Notes: generated from the sequence alone by a model not told the origin. 34,257 bases of DNA from Acidobacteriota bacterium (GCA_021793405.1 JAJYSV010000045.1:1-34257); one strand, 5' to 3'; positions 26,097 through 33,660 are shown, counted from the stretch's first letter. Program-made: numbers and translations.

Positions 26097-27245
26097 TTGA
26101 AGCTGATTCGAACGGCAATTCTTGGAACTGGATTCATGGGACGGGTGCATCTGGAAGCGCTCCGTCGCGTGGAAGGTGTTGAGGTAGTCGCGATCGTGGG
26201 CCGGGAACTGGCCTCGGCACAGAGCCTGGGAGCGGGTTACGGCGTCGAAAGATCTGAGGCGGACTATCGCAATGTGTTGAGCGACGCGAGTATTGACGCG
26301 GTCCACATCTGCACGCCAAACGCCTCGCATTATCTTATGGCCAAGCATGCGTTGCTGGCTGGCAAACATGTCCTCTGCGAAAAGCCTCTTTCCACTTCCG
26401 TCGAAACTGCTGCGGAGCTTGTACAACTCGCGACCGAGCGGAAGCTGCGCAACTGTGTATGCCAGAATCTGCGTTTTTACCCCATGGTGCAACAGATGCG
26501 ACGCATGCGCGAAGACGGCGACCTAGGCCGAATTCTCATCGTTCAGGGCAACTACCTGCAAGATTGGCTTTTAGACGAGGCTGCATGGAACTGGCGGATC
26601 GATTCCAAATTCGCCGGGCAATCGCGAACCATGGGTGATGTCGGCACCCATTGGTTCGATATGGCGGAACATGTGACCGGTCTGCGGGTCAATTCTTTAT
26701 GTGCGGACCTGCAAACCTTTTATCCCACCCGCACCCGGCCCACCACCAAGGTGGAAACCTTCACAGCCAAGGCGGCTACTACGAGCGGCGAGAAGATCGT
26801 TGTCGACACAGAAGATTTTGGCAGCGTCCTCTTCCACATGGACGGCGGCGCCCGTGGAGCCATGATGGCAAGCCAGATGGCCGCCGGACGAAAAAATCAG
26901 CTCAAGATGGAAATTTACGGAACAAAAGCATCGGTCAGCTGGGATCAGGAGCGTCCCGACGAATTATGGGTCGGTCATCCCGATAGCGCGAATCATCTGT
27001 ACATCAAAGACCCAACCCTCATGAAGGAGAAGGCGCGGTCCTATGCCGACCTGCCCTGCGGCCACAGCGAGGGTTACGACGATGCCTTCAAACAGATCTT
27101 TCGCAGGTTCTATGCATCGATTCGAGACCAAAATTCTCCAGTCGAATATCCGCAGATGTCCGATGGCTTGCGGCAATTGGTCCTAATGGATGCTGAGTTG
27201 AAGAGCCATCGCTCGCGGCTTTGGGTCGACGTCGAGAATCCGTAG
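26097..27245 (+). CDS. Gfo/Idh/MocA-family NAD(P)-dependent oxidoreductase
   Basis: The 382-residue enzyme has an N-terminal Rossmann fold (AILGTGFMGRVHLEALRRV, residues 7-25), the family's CEKPLS motif (Glu95-Lys96-Pro97) and a C-terminal alpha/beta domain. The latter has MGDVGTHWFDMAEH, in which Asp181 and His185 occupy the usual catalytic positions. Members oxidise or reduce hydroxyl groups of sugars and inositols. No signal peptide is present. The start is TTG 26097 behind AAGAGGAG. It is the last gene of the rightward block that begins at lutA. A role in the same sugar pathway as the preceding isomerase is likely, but its link to rhamnose is not shown by sequence. Confidence 0.9.
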   Translation: MKLIRTAILGTGFMGRVHLEALRRVEGVEVVAIVGRELASAQSLGAGYGVERSEADYRNVLSDASIDAVHICTPNASHYLMAKHALLAGKHVLCEKPLSTSVETAAELVQLATERKLRNCVCQNLRFYPMVQQMRRMREDGDLGRILIVQGNYLQDWLLDEAAWNWRIDSKFAGQSRTMGDVGTHWFDMAEHVTGLRVNSLCADLQTFYPTRTRPTTKVETFTAKAATTSGEKIVVDTEDFGSVLFHMDGGARGAMMASQMAAGRKNQLKMEIYGTKASVSWDQERPDELWVGHPDSANHLYIKDPTLMKEKARSYADLPCGHSEGYDDAFKQIFRRFYASIRDQNSPVEYPQMSDGLRQLVLMDAELKSHRSRLWVDVENP

Positions 27246-27271
27246 CGGGGTACTCCATACTGGCGAAGCTA

Positions 27272-27291
27272 GGGGGATAGAACAATCCCCC
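27272..27291. terminator. Hairpin between convergent genes, candidate bidirectional terminator
   Basis: GGGGGAT (27272-27278) and ATCCCCC (27285-27291) form a 7-bp GC-rich stem with loop AGAACA. It lies in the 71-base gap between the convergent oxidoreductase and YeiH genes. No T-tract follows on either strand, so termination efficiency is uncertain. Confidence 0.45.
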
Positions 27292-27316
27292 GCATTCCAA
27301 TAGCAGTGAAGACGCG

Positions 27317-28240
27317 CTAAAGCGTAATCCATCCCGCGCGAATCGCAAGCAGGGAGGAGACGGCAATGATCGCCCACAAGCAAACTCCCTGCAGAAATGG
27401 ACGAACGCCGACCCTGTGCAGCGTGTTTTTCGACAACCCAGTCCCAATCAAAAAGAGAACGACCGTAAGTCCAAGTTGGCCGAGATGACTCAACACTGGA
27501 TAGATCCGCGCCCCAATCGGAAGATAGGTCTTGGCCACGGCGGCCAGGCAGAACAGCAGAATAAACCAGGGCCACTGAACGCGCGTTTTGCTTTTGGCAA
27601 CATACGCTGTAATCATCGAAACGGGTATGATCCACAGGGCCCTCGCCAGCTTCACCGTTGTCCCAATCTGCAACGCCTGAGCGCCGTATTTTGCCGCGGC
27701 GCCAACAACTGAACTGGTATCGTGGATGGCAAGCGCAGCCCAGAGTCCAAACTGTGTTTGGCTCATGTGCAAACCAAAACCGACAGCCGGGAACAGCAGA
27801 AGCGCCACCGAGTTGAGGACGAAAACTGTCCCCAGTGCCATCGCCATTTCCTCTTCATCGGGCCTGGTAATTGACGAGATGGCCGCAATAGCGCTTCCTC
27901 CGCAAATCGCGGTTCCAGCCGTGATCAGAAACGACGCCTTCTTGGTGACGCCCAGCATGCGGCCCAGACCCCAGCCAAGAAGCATGGCGACGGAAATGCT
28001 GATCGCCGTGTAGAAAAACCCTGCCCGGCCGGCATGGATTACCTGGCGCAGGTTCATCCCGAAACCAAGTGCAACCACCGCCGCCTGCAATAAAAAGTGC
28101 GACAAATTTCTGCTATCCAGTTGATAGGGATGAGGGAAACTGAAGCCGTAAGCAATCCCTGCCAGCAATGCGACTGCTGGAGACACCACTCCTGTGGCGC
28201 TCAAAATCAGCCCCAGAAAAAAAATCGTCTTCGGATTCAA
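27317..28240 (-). CDS. YeiH-family putative sulfate/sulfite exporter
   Basis: The 307-residue membrane protein belongs to the YeiH/UPF0324 (PF03601) family. It has about ten hydrophobic helices starting at IFFLGLILSATGVVSPAVALLAGIAYG (split here as IFFLGLILSATGVV / ALLAGIAYG). The conserved family segments are ALGFGMNL, ITAGTAICGGSAIAAISSI, WAALAIHDTSSVVGAAA and LARALWIIPVSM. The open frame begins at 28483, but that would overlap the divergent LysR gene and add a soluble, unrelated leader. TTG 28240, behind TGGAGGA (28244-28250 on the opposite strand), begins just before the first helix and is the likely start. YeiH proteins are annotated as sulfate exporters and in enterobacteria sit next to the LysR regulator YeiE, as here. 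Confidence 0.88.
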   Translation of the reverse strand: MNPKTIFFLGLILSATGVVSPAVALLAGIAYGFSFPHPYQLDSRNLSHFLLQAAVVALGFGMNLRQVIHAGRAGFFYTAISISVAMLLGWGLGRMLGVTKKASFLITAGTAICGGSAIAAISSITRPDEEEMAMALGTVFVLNSVALLLFPAVGFGLHMSQTQFGLWAALAIHDTSSVVGAAAKYGAQALQIGTTVKLARALWIIPVSMITAYVAKSKTRVQWPWFILLFCLAAVAKTYLPIGARIYPVLSHLGQLGLTVVLFLIGTGLSKNTLHRVGVRPFLQGVCLWAIIAVSSLLAIRAGWITL

Positions 28241-28243
28241 AAT

Positions 28244-28250
28244 TCCTCCA
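28244..28250 (-). promoter_or_regulatory. Shine-Dalgarno TGGAGGA for the YeiH TTG start
   Basis: On the minus strand TGGAGGA stands three bases before TTG 28240, supporting this start over the longer open frame. Confidence 0.6.
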
Positions 28251-28284
28251 GCTTTTAGTCTCTTAGGGATAACCGTGAGAGTCC

Positions 28285-28314
28285 AAGAGGAAGTTCTTAT
28301 CGCGGATTCCTCTT
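28285..28314. promoter_or_regulatory. Inverted repeat in the divergent YeiH/LysR intergenic region
   Basis: AAGAGGAA (28285-28292) and TTCCTCTT (28307-28314) are perfect inverse copies separated by 14 bases. The location between a LysR gene and its divergent target is where such a regulator usually binds. The centre does not clearly show the T-N11-A core, so this is tentative. Confidence 0.3.
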
Positions 28315-28451
28315 CCTTATACCGTTGGTCGCCGCGAACCTCTGGCGCGATGGGTCTGATTCGCGCCGTTCTGCGACAATCGTGAAGCAGGCCTGTTGCC
28401 GCTATAGAAACCTCGGCGAACCTGACAACACCAGACTGAGACGAAATAGAG

Positions 28452-29384
28452 ATGGAGAATTTCCGGCTCAAGATTTTCCGCATCGTCGCTCAACACCTCA
28501 ACTTCAGTCGCGCCGCGGAAGAACTTTTCCTGACGCAACCCGCCATTACGCAGCAAATCAAAACGCTTGAGGAAGAGTATGGGATTCCGCTGTTCGACCG
28601 GACTGGCGGCCGCATAACCTTGACTCCCGCGGGAAAATCTCTTCTTACGTACGCAAAGAGATTGAAGGCAATCTCCGACGAAGCGTACGAGGTGGTGGCC
28701 AGCACAGGCGGTCAGCATGCGGGAAAGCTTGCGCTGGGAGCGTCGCAAACCATCGGACAATATCTGCTGCCAAACCTTGTTGCCGCTTTCCTCCGCGAAA
28801 ATCCTCGGGTTGAACTGACCGCGATGAGCGGCAACACGGATGAAGTGCTCGCAGCTCTCGCCATACGCCGTATTCAACTGGCGATGATTGAAGGCCCGGG
28901 GCTGCGCAAGGATGTTCGCATTGAACCTTTCATGGAGGATCAAATGGTCCTTGTCGTTCCAGCCAGCCATGAGTGGGCCGATCTCGAGATCGACGTAAAC
29001 GCGCTCAAGGGAGCGCCACTGTTGATGCGGGAGTTTGGCTCGGGATCGCGCCGCGTCGTCGAAGGCGCTTTAGCCAAAGCCGGCCTCAAGAAGAAGGATC
29101 TCAAGGCGACGATGGAGCTCGATTCAACCGAGGGCTTGCTCAGTGCTGTGGAGGCGGGCCTTGGTGTCACCTTCGTATCTCGCTGGACGGTGCGCAACCA
29201 ACTGGCTCTCGGCACCCTTCGGCTGGCGCACGTGAAAGAACTTCGATTGTCGCGTATGTTCTCTCTGGCCTATCCCGCAGGCCCCGAGCCCACGGGCAAC
29301 GCAGGAGCATTTCGTCGCTTCATTCTCGCTCGCTCCGCCGAGCTGGTCCCGCGTGTTACCGGAAAAGCTCGCAGCCGGACTTGA
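28452..29384 (+). CDS. LysR-family transcriptional regulator (YeiE/CysL-like context)
   Basis: The 310-residue protein has an N-terminal winged helix (FRIVAQHLNFSRAAEELF, QPAITQQIKTLEEEYG, LFDRTGGRITLTPAGKSLL) and a two-lobed effector domain (about 90-295). The effector domain contains LALGASQTIGQYLLP and FGSGSRRVVEGALAKAG, the latter close to the CysL/YeiE type. It is divergent from the YeiH gene with 211 bases between the starts. Known YeiE-type regulators respond to sulfite and control yeiH; a sulfur-anion role here is inferred from that pairing. The C-terminus is Arg-rich. ATG 28452 has a weak ribosome site (GAAATAGAG). Confidence 0.92.
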   Translation: MENFRLKIFRIVAQHLNFSRAAEELFLTQPAITQQIKTLEEEYGIPLFDRTGGRITLTPAGKSLLTYAKRLKAISDEAYEVVASTGGQHAGKLALGASQTIGQYLLPNLVAAFLRENPRVELTAMSGNTDEVLAALAIRRIQLAMIEGPGLRKDVRIEPFMEDQMVLVVPASHEWADLEIDVNALKGAPLLMREFGSGSRRVVEGALAKAGLKKKDLKATMELDSTEGLLSAVEAGLGVTFVSRWTVRNQLALGTLRLAHVKELRLSRMFSLAYPAGPEPTGNAGAFRRFILARSAELVPRVTGKARSRT

Positions 29385-29420
29385 AAACGTTCCGTGCAAC
29401 CGTAAGAAAGGCTCAATATT

Positions 29421-30530
29421 GTGACTTCTCGGCGAATGTTCCTTCAGGCTCTCGCTGCATGCGCTCTTTCACCGCCCCGCATGTATGCTGCCGGAGCAGA
29501 CACTGATTCCGCGTGGGGTGATAGTTCCGCGCGCAAATCATATCCAGACGGTCGGCCCGTAGCTACGCTTCGTCTCAATGCATTCGATGCGATCCCTATC
29601 ATTCGTCACGGAAGCGGGCCCAATCGTTGCGATTATCTTGGAGCGCGTGAAGCAATTTGCTTCCAGGCGAGTGGCACCTATTACCTGTATTACGATGGGG
29701 CTGGTCCCACCGGTTGGCGAGCTTGTCTGGCAACAAGTACCGATTTGCACCATTGGAACCTCAAGGGCCCAGTTCTCAACCTGGGCGCGCCGGGTGAAGA
29801 CGATGCAGGTACCGCTACTTCACCATGGACGGTATTCGACAGCCCGTGGTGGCACATGTTTTATGTCGGATCACGAACCACAACTCCACCGCCGAATCGG
29901 ATCCCAGCAGTTCCATATTTCACTCTCGCCGCCCGCAGCAGACATCCGGGCGGCCCCTGGATCAAGCAGAGGAATGTAGTTCCCTTCCGCACGCGTCCGG
30001 GAACCTATTACGCCGACACCGCCAGCCCAGGCCAGATCGTCCGACAGGGGAACGAATATCTGATGTTTTTCAGCGCCGCAGCCTATCACGGCAAGCAACT
30101 GAAGAGGACTCTTTCGATCGCTCGAACAAAGGACTTGGATGGAGCGTGGCTGCTCGACCCCGAGCCGATCTTGCCGCCGGATCAGCAGATTGAAAATTCG
30201 GCGCTGTATTTTGAACCATCCAATAGCACCTGGTTTCTTTTCACAAACCATATCGGCATCGACGATGGCGGAGAATACACCGACAGCATCTGGGTCTATT
30301 GGAGTAAAAATCTGGAAACGTGGGATGCCGAGAAACGTGCGGTAGTTTTGGATCGTACGAATTGCCCTTGGAGTTCGCGATGCATCGGAATGCCATCCGT
30401 GGTGAAGGTGAAGAAACGGTTGACTCTATTTTATGACGCTTCCACAACGACTCTGAGCAACAACATGGGGAGGGACATCGGACTTGCGTGGCTGCAGCTT
30501 CCCTTGAGTCCGCCGTCCCGGACCGTTTGA
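29421..30530 (+). CDS. Tat-exported GH43-like five-bladed propeller glycosidase (putative)
   Basis: The 369-residue protein has a twin-arginine leader (SRRMFLQALAACALS, cleavage near MYAAGA). Its beta-propeller fold resembles GH43/GH117/DUF377-type hydrolases: YLGAREAICFQASGTYYLYYDG, ATSTDLHHWNLKGPVL, WTVFDSPWWHMFYVGSRT, ADTASPGQIVRQGNEYLMFFSA, ENSALYFEPSNSTWFLFTNH and GMPSVVKVKKRLTLFYDA. Each blade begins with an acidic residue followed by aromatic strands, as in arabinanase-type propellers. The likely catalytic acids cannot be fixed by eye. The start is GTG 29421 after AGAAAGG; the TTG/ATG codons nearby do not fit the signal peptide. Substrate unknown; plant-polysaccharide side chains are plausible given the GH95 and rhamnose genes. 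Confidence 0.65.
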   Translation: MTSRRMFLQALAACALSPPRMYAAGADTDSAWGDSSARKSYPDGRPVATLRLNAFDAIPIIRHGSGPNRCDYLGAREAICFQASGTYYLYYDGAGPTGWRACLATSTDLHHWNLKGPVLNLGAPGEDDAGTATSPWTVFDSPWWHMFYVGSRTTTPPPNRIPAVPYFTLAARSRHPGGPWIKQRNVVPFRTRPGTYYADTASPGQIVRQGNEYLMFFSAAAYHGKQLKRTLSIARTKDLDGAWLLDPEPILPPDQQIENSALYFEPSNSTWFLFTNHIGIDDGGEYTDSIWVYWSKNLETWDAEKRAVVLDRTNCPWSSRCIGMPSVVKVKKRLTLFYDASTTTLSNNMGRDIGLAWLQLPLSPPSRTV

Positions 30531-30614
30531 AGGAGTAGGAAGACCACTGTATCGCGCGGCTCCTGTCGTCGGCATTCAAACGCACGGAAGCACCGGAGGA
30601 GACCGAATCAGTTC

Positions 30615-30690
30615 TGGTGGGCCCGGAGGGATTTGAACCCCCAACCAAAGGATTATGAGTCCTCTGCTCTAACCGTTGAGCTACAGGCCC
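30615..30690 (-). tRNA. tRNA-Ile2 (CAU anticodon, lysidine type)
   Basis: On the minus strand the gene runs GGGCCTG...CGGGCCC-A-CCA, 76 nt with an encoded CCA. The acceptor stem pairs fully with one G-U. The D arm has TAGCTCAACGGTTAGAGC, the anticodon loop is CTCATAA (anticodon CAT) flanked by GAGGA/TCCTT, and the T arm contains GGTTCAAATC. A CAT anticodon can mean Met, but the sequence is much closer to tRNA-Ile2 of E. coli (AGCTCA..GGTTAGAGCAG..GACTCATAATC..TTGGT). It would then read AUA after TilS modifies C34. The island integrase starts 44 bases beyond its 5' end. Confidence 0.9.
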
Positions 30691-30733
30691 GAACACTGTT
30701 TAACTAGCTGTTGCAGTTGATTTTACCAGCATT

Positions 30734-31843
30734 TCACTGAACCACTCTTTTAGCCTCCTCTGTGCTGGTGTCACTTAGAGTGTCACCTCCTTTTTCAGTC
30801 CTCACCGCAGTTTCACAAAGACGCTCGACTGCGGCCAGTTCATGGGACTGAGAAAGATGGGTATACCGAACCACCATCTGGAGTGTCTTGTGTCCAAGAA
30901 GTTGCTGTAGAGTTCGGAGATCGACGCCAGCCATGACGCACTTGCTTGCGAATGTGTGCCGAAGATCGTGCCAATGAAAATCTTTCAGTTTGGCGGTCTC
31001 AATAGCAGCCTCCCACCAGTACCGGGGGCGTTGCAAAGGTATACCATGCTCTCCCATGAACACTCTGCCCTCACCCTGAGATCGCTCCCACAGGGATTGA
31101 AACGCACCAGAGGCCACGGAGTTAAGCGGTACATATCGAGTGGTGCCATTTTTGGTCTCACGCAGAGTTAGCTGATGCGCGTGCAAATCCACATCCGACC
31201 AGAGGAGCTTGTACTGCTCACCGCTTCGTATGCCGGTGTGTAGTGCAATCTCAAACTCTGGCACGTGCATTGGATGGTCCCGCTCGATTACGGTCCGTAG
31301 CCGCTTCTCCTCATCTATGGATAGGAAACGTGTCCGTTCATTGTGTTCTCGCATCCGCTTCACCAGTCTAGCGGGATTGCTCTGGCAGCGTCCGTTTTCC
31401 ATTCCAAGCCTGAATGCCAGCGAGATAAAAGCCTTGTAGCGATTCACGGTAGCGGGTCGCCACTCATGCTCTTTTTGGGCATCTGAGAGCCAGCGGGCAA
31501 GCATCTCCGGCTTGATCTCATCCGCTGGTATCGCCCCGAATGCATTCCTCAGTAGCTCGATTCGGCATGTGTAGCGCTTCTTACTGCCCTTTGGTATACC
31601 ACGCTTGCTGTTTTCTTTTGCTGCATCCAGCAACTCACCGAACCTGATTTTCCTGGCCCTCAAGTTCTCTGGAAGTTTGCGACCCTCAAGCGCTTCCTGC
31701 TTGCGCTTCACGTACAGCTTTCGCGCTACTGCTTTCGTTCCTGCCTTTTCACGTCGCTTTCTGCCGCTTGCGTCTGCGTAGCAAATCCACCAGACACCGC
31801 TATTCTTGTTCTTCTCAAAAAGACCCCGAACCTTCTTAGCCAT
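30734..31843 (-). CDS. Tyrosine-type site-specific integrase
   Basis: The 369-residue phage-type integrase has an N-terminal arm-binding region (VWWICYADASGRKRREKAGT), a SAM-like core-binding domain (about 65-165) and a catalytic domain. All six catalytic residues are visible: Arg206 (HTGIRSGEQYKLLW), Lys231 (ETKNG), His292 and Arg295 (HDLRHTFAS), His318 (LGHKT) and Tyr327 (VVRYTHL). It is expected to be active. ATG 31843 is chosen because GGAG precedes it by four bases and the protein's conserved start is there; the open frame extends 17 codons upstream. It lies 17 bases downstream of the excisionase-like gene on the same strand. It is transcribed toward the tRNA-Ile2 gene, with its stop 44 bases from the tRNA 5' end. 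Confidence 0.95.
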   Translation of the reverse strand: MAKKVRGLFEKNKNSGVWWICYADASGRKRREKAGTKAVARKLYVKRKQEALEGRKLPENLRARKIRFGELLDAAKENSKRGIPKGSKKRYTCRIELLRNAFGAIPADEIKPEMLARWLSDAQKEHEWRPATVNRYKAFISLAFRLGMENGRCQSNPARLVKRMREHNERTRFLSIDEEKRLRTVIERDHPMHVPEFEIALHTGIRSGEQYKLLWSDVDLHAHQLTLRETKNGTTRYVPLNSVASGAFQSLWERSQGEGRVFMGEHGIPLQRPRYWWEAAIETAKLKDFHWHDLRHTFASKCVMAGVDLRTLQQLLGHKTLQMVVRYTHLSQSHELAAVERLCETAVRTEKGGDTLSDTSTEEAKRVVQ

Positions 31844-31860
31844 AACGCTCCACTCTACCA

Positions 31861-32058
31861 TTAAGCCGCACGCGACATGGTTTCGTGATCGCAACGCAAT
31901 AGAGAACGTAGCGCGGAGGCGGGAATCAAAACCCGCCGTCCAATTTTACGTGCGGTGAGTTCCTTAGCAGCAATGAGGTTGTCGATGGTGCGGGGGCAGA
32001 GGCCGAGCGCAAAGGCCGCTTCAGTTTTCGTGTAAGCGAGTTTTTCAATCTGTTCCAA
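31861..32058 (-). CDS. Excisionase-like helix-turn-helix protein
   Basis: The small protein of 65 residues is one HTH_17/MerR-like module of the excisionase family: KLAYTKTEAAFALGLCPRT, IDNLIAAKELTARKIGRR, VLIPASALRSLL. Such proteins bend DNA and set the direction of recombination by the neighbouring integrase. The start is TTG 32058, six bases after AGGAGA on the minus strand. A longer open frame begins at 32169, but it adds unrelated residues and overlaps the upstream gene. The stop is 17 bases before the integrase ATG, so the two are probably co-transcribed. Confidence 0.8.
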   Translation of the reverse strand: MEQIEKLAYTKTEAAFALGLCPRTIDNLIAAKELTARKIGRRVLIPASALRSLLRCDHETMSRAA

Positions 32059-32061
32059 TTT

Positions 32062-32071
32062 TGGTCTCCTA
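32062..32071 (-). promoter_or_regulatory. Shine-Dalgarno CTAGGAGACC for the excisionase TTG start
   Basis: CTAGGAGACC on the minus strand places AGGAGA six bases before TTG 32058 and so decides this start. Confidence 0.65.
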
Positions 32072-32119
32072 GATAAGCGTTCTAAATTCAGTGCAGAGTG
32101 TGCAGTCAATCGCTGGTAT

Positions 32120-32545
32120 TTATGCAGCCAATGGCATTCCTTCGACAGGCAGGGATTCGATGCGTGCATGGTGACGGTGACAAGAGCGGCTTTTCCCCGC
32201 GAGTAAGCTGCTAGCGCTAACCTCTCTCTGGGTGTGCCTGTGACAGAGACACTCGCAAAGCCAATAGCGTATTAAGCCGCGAGTCGGGGCCTGCTTCAGA
32301 ACCATCCAATAGCTGAACACCTGATTGGTTAGATCGAAGCCACGGTTACGGGCCTTTCCTGCGCGGAGGCATCCGCAACTCTGGGTGTTCCCAGTTCTGA
32401 GCGCAGCGCCACGGACGTGAATCTTTGCTTCTGGGCAGCAATCGCACTGGCACACCCAGATAATCGAACGGTTTATGTTTACGCCTCGATACAGCACGGT
32501 AAGACGCCCGAACCGCTGTCCAGTCAAGTCGATAAAATTAGACAT
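32120..32545 (-). CDS. Phage-type zinc-binding protein with two tandem modules
   Basis: The 141-residue protein belongs to a family common in phages and islands, recognisable by DLTGQRFGRLTVL followed by WVCQCDC and TQSCGCL. The first module (residues 6-60) has Cys32, 34, 36, 37, 57 and 59. The second (about 71-127) is a degenerate copy: DLTNQVFSYWMVL, WLCECLC, LLAGKSRSC. The cysteines probably bind zinc. Related proteins are often labelled AP2- or HNH-like DNA-binding proteins, but the function is unproven. ATG 32545 follows AAAGGA. It lies upstream of the excisionase gene on the same strand. Confidence 0.65.
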   Translation of the reverse strand: MSNFIDLTGQRFGRLTVLYRGVNINRSIIWVCQCDCCPEAKIHVRGAALRTGNTQSCGCLRAGKARNRGFDLTNQVFSYWMVLKQAPTRGLIRYWLCECLCHRHTQREVSASSLLAGKSRSCHRHHARIESLPVEGMPLAA

Positions 32546-32570
32546 TCTTGTTTTGTCCTTTCCAATACAA

Positions 32571-32592
32571 AAGCCTCACCAAAGTGAGGCTT
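32571..32592 (-). terminator. Rho-independent-type hairpin between the two zinc-protein genes
   Basis: AAGCCTCAC (32571-32579) and GTGAGGCTT (32584-32592) form a perfect 9-bp stem with a 4-base loop. On the minus strand it is followed by TTGTATT, giving a T-rich tail after the 257-residue protein's gene. On the plus strand it is followed by CTTTGCTTT, so it could work both ways. It would reduce read-through into the integrase module. Confidence 0.7.
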
Positions 32593-32628
32593 CTTTGCTT
32601 TGTAGATTGTCTGCACAGCCTGCGGGAT

Positions 32629-33402
32629 TTACGCAGTCTGCAAATATACGCCGCTAATATAGTCCTTCCACATCTCGGAAAAGTCTGTCCCAGCGGCGAA
32701 CGCCAATTCTTCTGGAGGCAAGCCCCAAGGTGAAGCTGTCCTGAGAATCTGCTCAAGGCTAAAGACTTGCAGAAGGTCAAGCAGTCTCTGGGTAGTCCAG
32801 AACTTGTTTCTAGTCATTCGACGGAGGTACCAAGCCCACTCGGCAGGAGTGCCTACCGCCCCGCCGTATCGCGTACCAGTGTCCCCTTCACATACCCAGT
32901 CGTAACGGAGCAGCTTGGCTCGCCTTTTATTGGCAGCTTGCACGTCTGGTGGGGCCCAGCGGCAGTTCTCTTTCTTGTAGTCATCGAAGGGATTCTTTCT
33001 ATCGAGCGAATAACCCTCTGGGCATGTACCCATGTCAGCGAGAAAGACCGCGAATGACTCCCACCTCGGATCGTATTCAACAATCCCCTTGTAGTTCTTG
33101 TCCCGCTTGCAGCGGGCCTTCATATACTGCCAACGGTCATACTCCAGCGGGTGATTCCCGCGTCTGGCGTGCAAGTGCCTGCCCTTACGTTGGCACTGGC
33201 ACTTTACACTCCCGGTAATGAGACGGTAGCCGAGAGCTTCAAACTTCCTCCCACAGTCTTCACACTCGATTTGCCACCACCTGGGCTGCGATCCCTTGCT
33301 GGTAACCCGTAATGTGCCATAGTTGGCACCTGCTAAAGACAGATTCTTTCCTCTACCCATACCTAACTTTCTGCTTGGAACAGCGGTAAGTGTTTGGCAC
33401 AT
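32629..33402 (-). CDS. Phage HNH-like protein with N-terminal zinc module
   Basis: The 257-residue protein is of phage type. Residues about 21-70 are a cysteine module (SLAGANYGTLRV, ECEDCGRKFEALGYRLITG, VKCQC) resembling those in the neighbouring 141-residue protein. Residues 88-161 match a phage family around YDRWQYMKARCKRDKNYKG, RWESFAVFLADMG, YSLDRKNP and NCRWAPPDVQAANKRR, often seen as HNH-endonuclease-like. The rest (about 165-257) has WAWYLRRMTRNKFW and a tail not recognised. The classical HNH His pair is not clear, so nuclease activity is unproven. ATG 33402 has no good ribosome site; ATG 33360 (residue 15) is an alternative start. Confidence 0.65.
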   Translation of the reverse strand: MCQTLTAVPSRKLGMGRGKNLSLAGANYGTLRVTSKGSQPRWWQIECEDCGRKFEALGYRLITGSVKCQCQRKGRHLHARRGNHPLEYDRWQYMKARCKRDKNYKGIVEYDPRWESFAVFLADMGTCPEGYSLDRKNPFDDYKKENCRWAPPDVQAANKRRAKLLRYDWVCEGDTGTRYGGAVGTPAEWAWYLRRMTRNKFWTTQRLLDLLQVFSLEQILRTASPWGLPPEELAFAAGTDFSEMWKDYISGVYLQTA

Positions 33403-33630
33403 AGTGGTACAGTGGAGACCCCAAGCAGGTCTTTTTTTAGATCTTCGAGCTGTACAGCAAAAATGCGCTTATATGCGTAGGCTCTGGAGAATCGTCCGCC
33501 CCATTTGGAACAGACGGTCAAAATGAGTCCTTTTTTGATGACTTGGCTTTGTATGGGCTTTGTAGGCTATACCCAAGCGGCGGGATAGGAAGGCTTCATG
33601 GCGACTGTCCGCTTTTATATATTAGATTTA

Positions 33631-33660
33631 ATTGTACCACTGTCATTGCCAGTTTGTCAA
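33631..33660 (-). promoter_or_regulatory. Sigma70-type promoter, leftward
   Basis: On the minus strand a perfect -35 TTGACA (33660-33655) is followed after 18 bases by -10 TACAAT (33636-33631). It points at the leftward island genes, with a leader of roughly 220 bases before the 257-residue protein's gene. Confidence 0.65.

Noticed and set aside
28241-28483. 81-residue N-terminal extension of the YeiH protein
   Set aside because: It would overlap the LysR start, is not membrane-like, and a good ribosome site precedes TTG 28240.
30615-30690. Reading the CAT-anticodon tRNA as tRNA-Met
   Set aside because: The D-arm and anticodon-arm sequence follow tRNA-Ile2 rather than elongator or initiator tRNA-Met; there is no initiator-type C1-A72 mismatch or GGG/CCC anticodon stem.
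33550-33620. tRNA-like sequence around CTATACCCAAGCGGC
   Set aside because: It recalls the 5' part of a Tyr/Ser-type tRNA, but no anticodon stem, T arm or acceptor pairing could be found.
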